Positions 63,616 through 64,000 of a DNA stretch of 64,000 nucleotides are shown here, piece after piece; the first letter of the stretch is position 1; the number at the start of each line of letters is the position of its first letter. Source of the stretch: Pseudovibrio sp. JCM 19062 (GTDB lineage: Bacteria > Pseudomonadota > Alphaproteobacteria > Rhizobiales > Stappiaceae); the NCBI GenBank assembly GCA_001310715.1, contig BAXV01000013.1:11449-75448 (forward strand). The letters are read 5' to 3'. Both the position numbers and the translations under genes were made by a program. Below the pieces are notes generated by a model. It ran no database searches and was not told the origin of the DNA. It saw nothing but the letters and a program-made list of their open reading frames with translations.

Positions 63616-64000
63616 ATGAGTACAGCCGCGAACGGAAAGCAGGGTGCAGCAGCTGATGGTCCGCAAAAGGTCACGGCGACACCGTCCGGAACTCAACTCT
63701 GCACTGGATGATGCAGTGTTGCAGCTCACCAAGGTGAAGCAGAATGTGGATCAGGCGGCCAGTGAATTTGCGCAGCTGCGACAGGGTATTCCCAATTACA
63801 ACGAGGCGGTTGCGGGGATCCGGCAGCAGCAGGCGCAGATCAATCGGGCCTGTGAGGATGCAACAACATCGGCCCAGACCATCGTTTCTGAGGTGGAACA
63901 GGCTGCGGCCAAGCTTTGCACCTCGATTGATGAAGAGATTGAGACGATCAAAAGAGTGATTGGAACCGGTGGGGAGCAGGCGGAGACGCCTTCGCCGCAG
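63616..64000 (+). CDS. unrecognised coiled-coil protein, runs off right edge
   Basis: ATG 63616 opens MSTAANGKQGAAADGPQ. A break between about 63660 and 63690 (two bases lost or one gained) leads into a long helical segment: LNSALDDAVLQLTKVKQNVD, FAQLRQGIPNYNEAVAGI and AAAKLCTSIDEEIETIKRVI. The frame is open to base 64000. Gln, Glu and Ala dominate, typical of coiled coils. It is likely the next member of the R-body cluster. The break position is uncertain. Confidence 0.55.

Overview
The window is chromosomal DNA of an alphaproteobacterium, most likely of the Hyphomicrobiales (Rhizobiales) and perhaps a marine Stappiaceae or Pseudovibrio-type organism; the genus is an inference. The main pointers are a circularly permuted two-piece tmRNA gene encoding the tag ANDNYAMDNAVAA beside the tag adaptor sspB, an hflK-hflC-DUF2065-degP block, a small hairpin RNA locus with anti-Shine-Dalgarno loops of the kind described only in alphaproteobacteria, and generally alphaproteobacterial protein sequences.

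Layout, left to right. 1-11 kb: partial ABC ATPase, GT87-like membrane glycosyltransferase, ligA, a DUF4142 Tat protein, a UvrD/PcrA helicase, a CPA1 antiporter and prmA. About 11.1-11.35 kb: five consecutive hairpins, each with TCCTCCC or CCTCCC in the loop on the minus strand. 11.6-19 kb: aminopeptidase P, azlCD with an AraC-type regulator, a ClC channel with CBS domains, and a D-lactate/glycolate-type FAD oxidase. 19-25 kb: a long AsmA-like protein, RHH and DUF4169 small proteins, sspB and ssrA. 25-28 kb: thyA-kdsB-phosphatase-folA. 28-36 kb: a phytanoyl-CoA-dioxygenase-like protein, an ElaA-type GNAT protein, hflKC-DUF2065-degP, then serB and miaA diverging. 36-41 kb: GNAT protein, leuA, PhzF-like protein and a GNAT-Nudix fusion. 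41-54 kb is accessory: a duplicated intergenic element of about 175 bp around a small lipoprotein gene, two Sel1-repeat proteins flanking an alkylsulfatase, a GNAT protein, two SetA-like MFS paralogues in tandem, and an unrecognised membrane/secreted protein pair. 54-60 kb: branched-chain amino acid genes ilvC, ilvH and ilvB, the last behind a classical attenuator whose leader peptide is MQTSILLIVVGSASPE, with a TetR regulator and pdxJ between them. 60.4 kb: two tRNA-Lys genes. 61.3 kb to the right edge: an R-body (reb) locus headed by an ECF-like sigma factor.

A strong technical signal runs through the window. About 55 single-base frame disruptions hit roughly 30 loci, including ilvB, leuA, thyA, serB, kdsB and hflC. 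Nearly all are one-base losses; the exceptions sit mainly in long A or T runs. In every case the protein continues in the next frame, and one tRNA-Lys has also lost one T-loop base. I read these as uncorrected sequencing errors rather than pseudogenes, and give each gene as one CDS spanning the breaks with the break positions noted.

Functional links: ssrA (tag), sspB (ClpXP adaptor), hflKC (FtsH modulators) and degP give a strong protein quality-control theme. thyA with folA, ilvBHC with leuA, and azlCD (branched-chain amino acid export) form metabolic groups.
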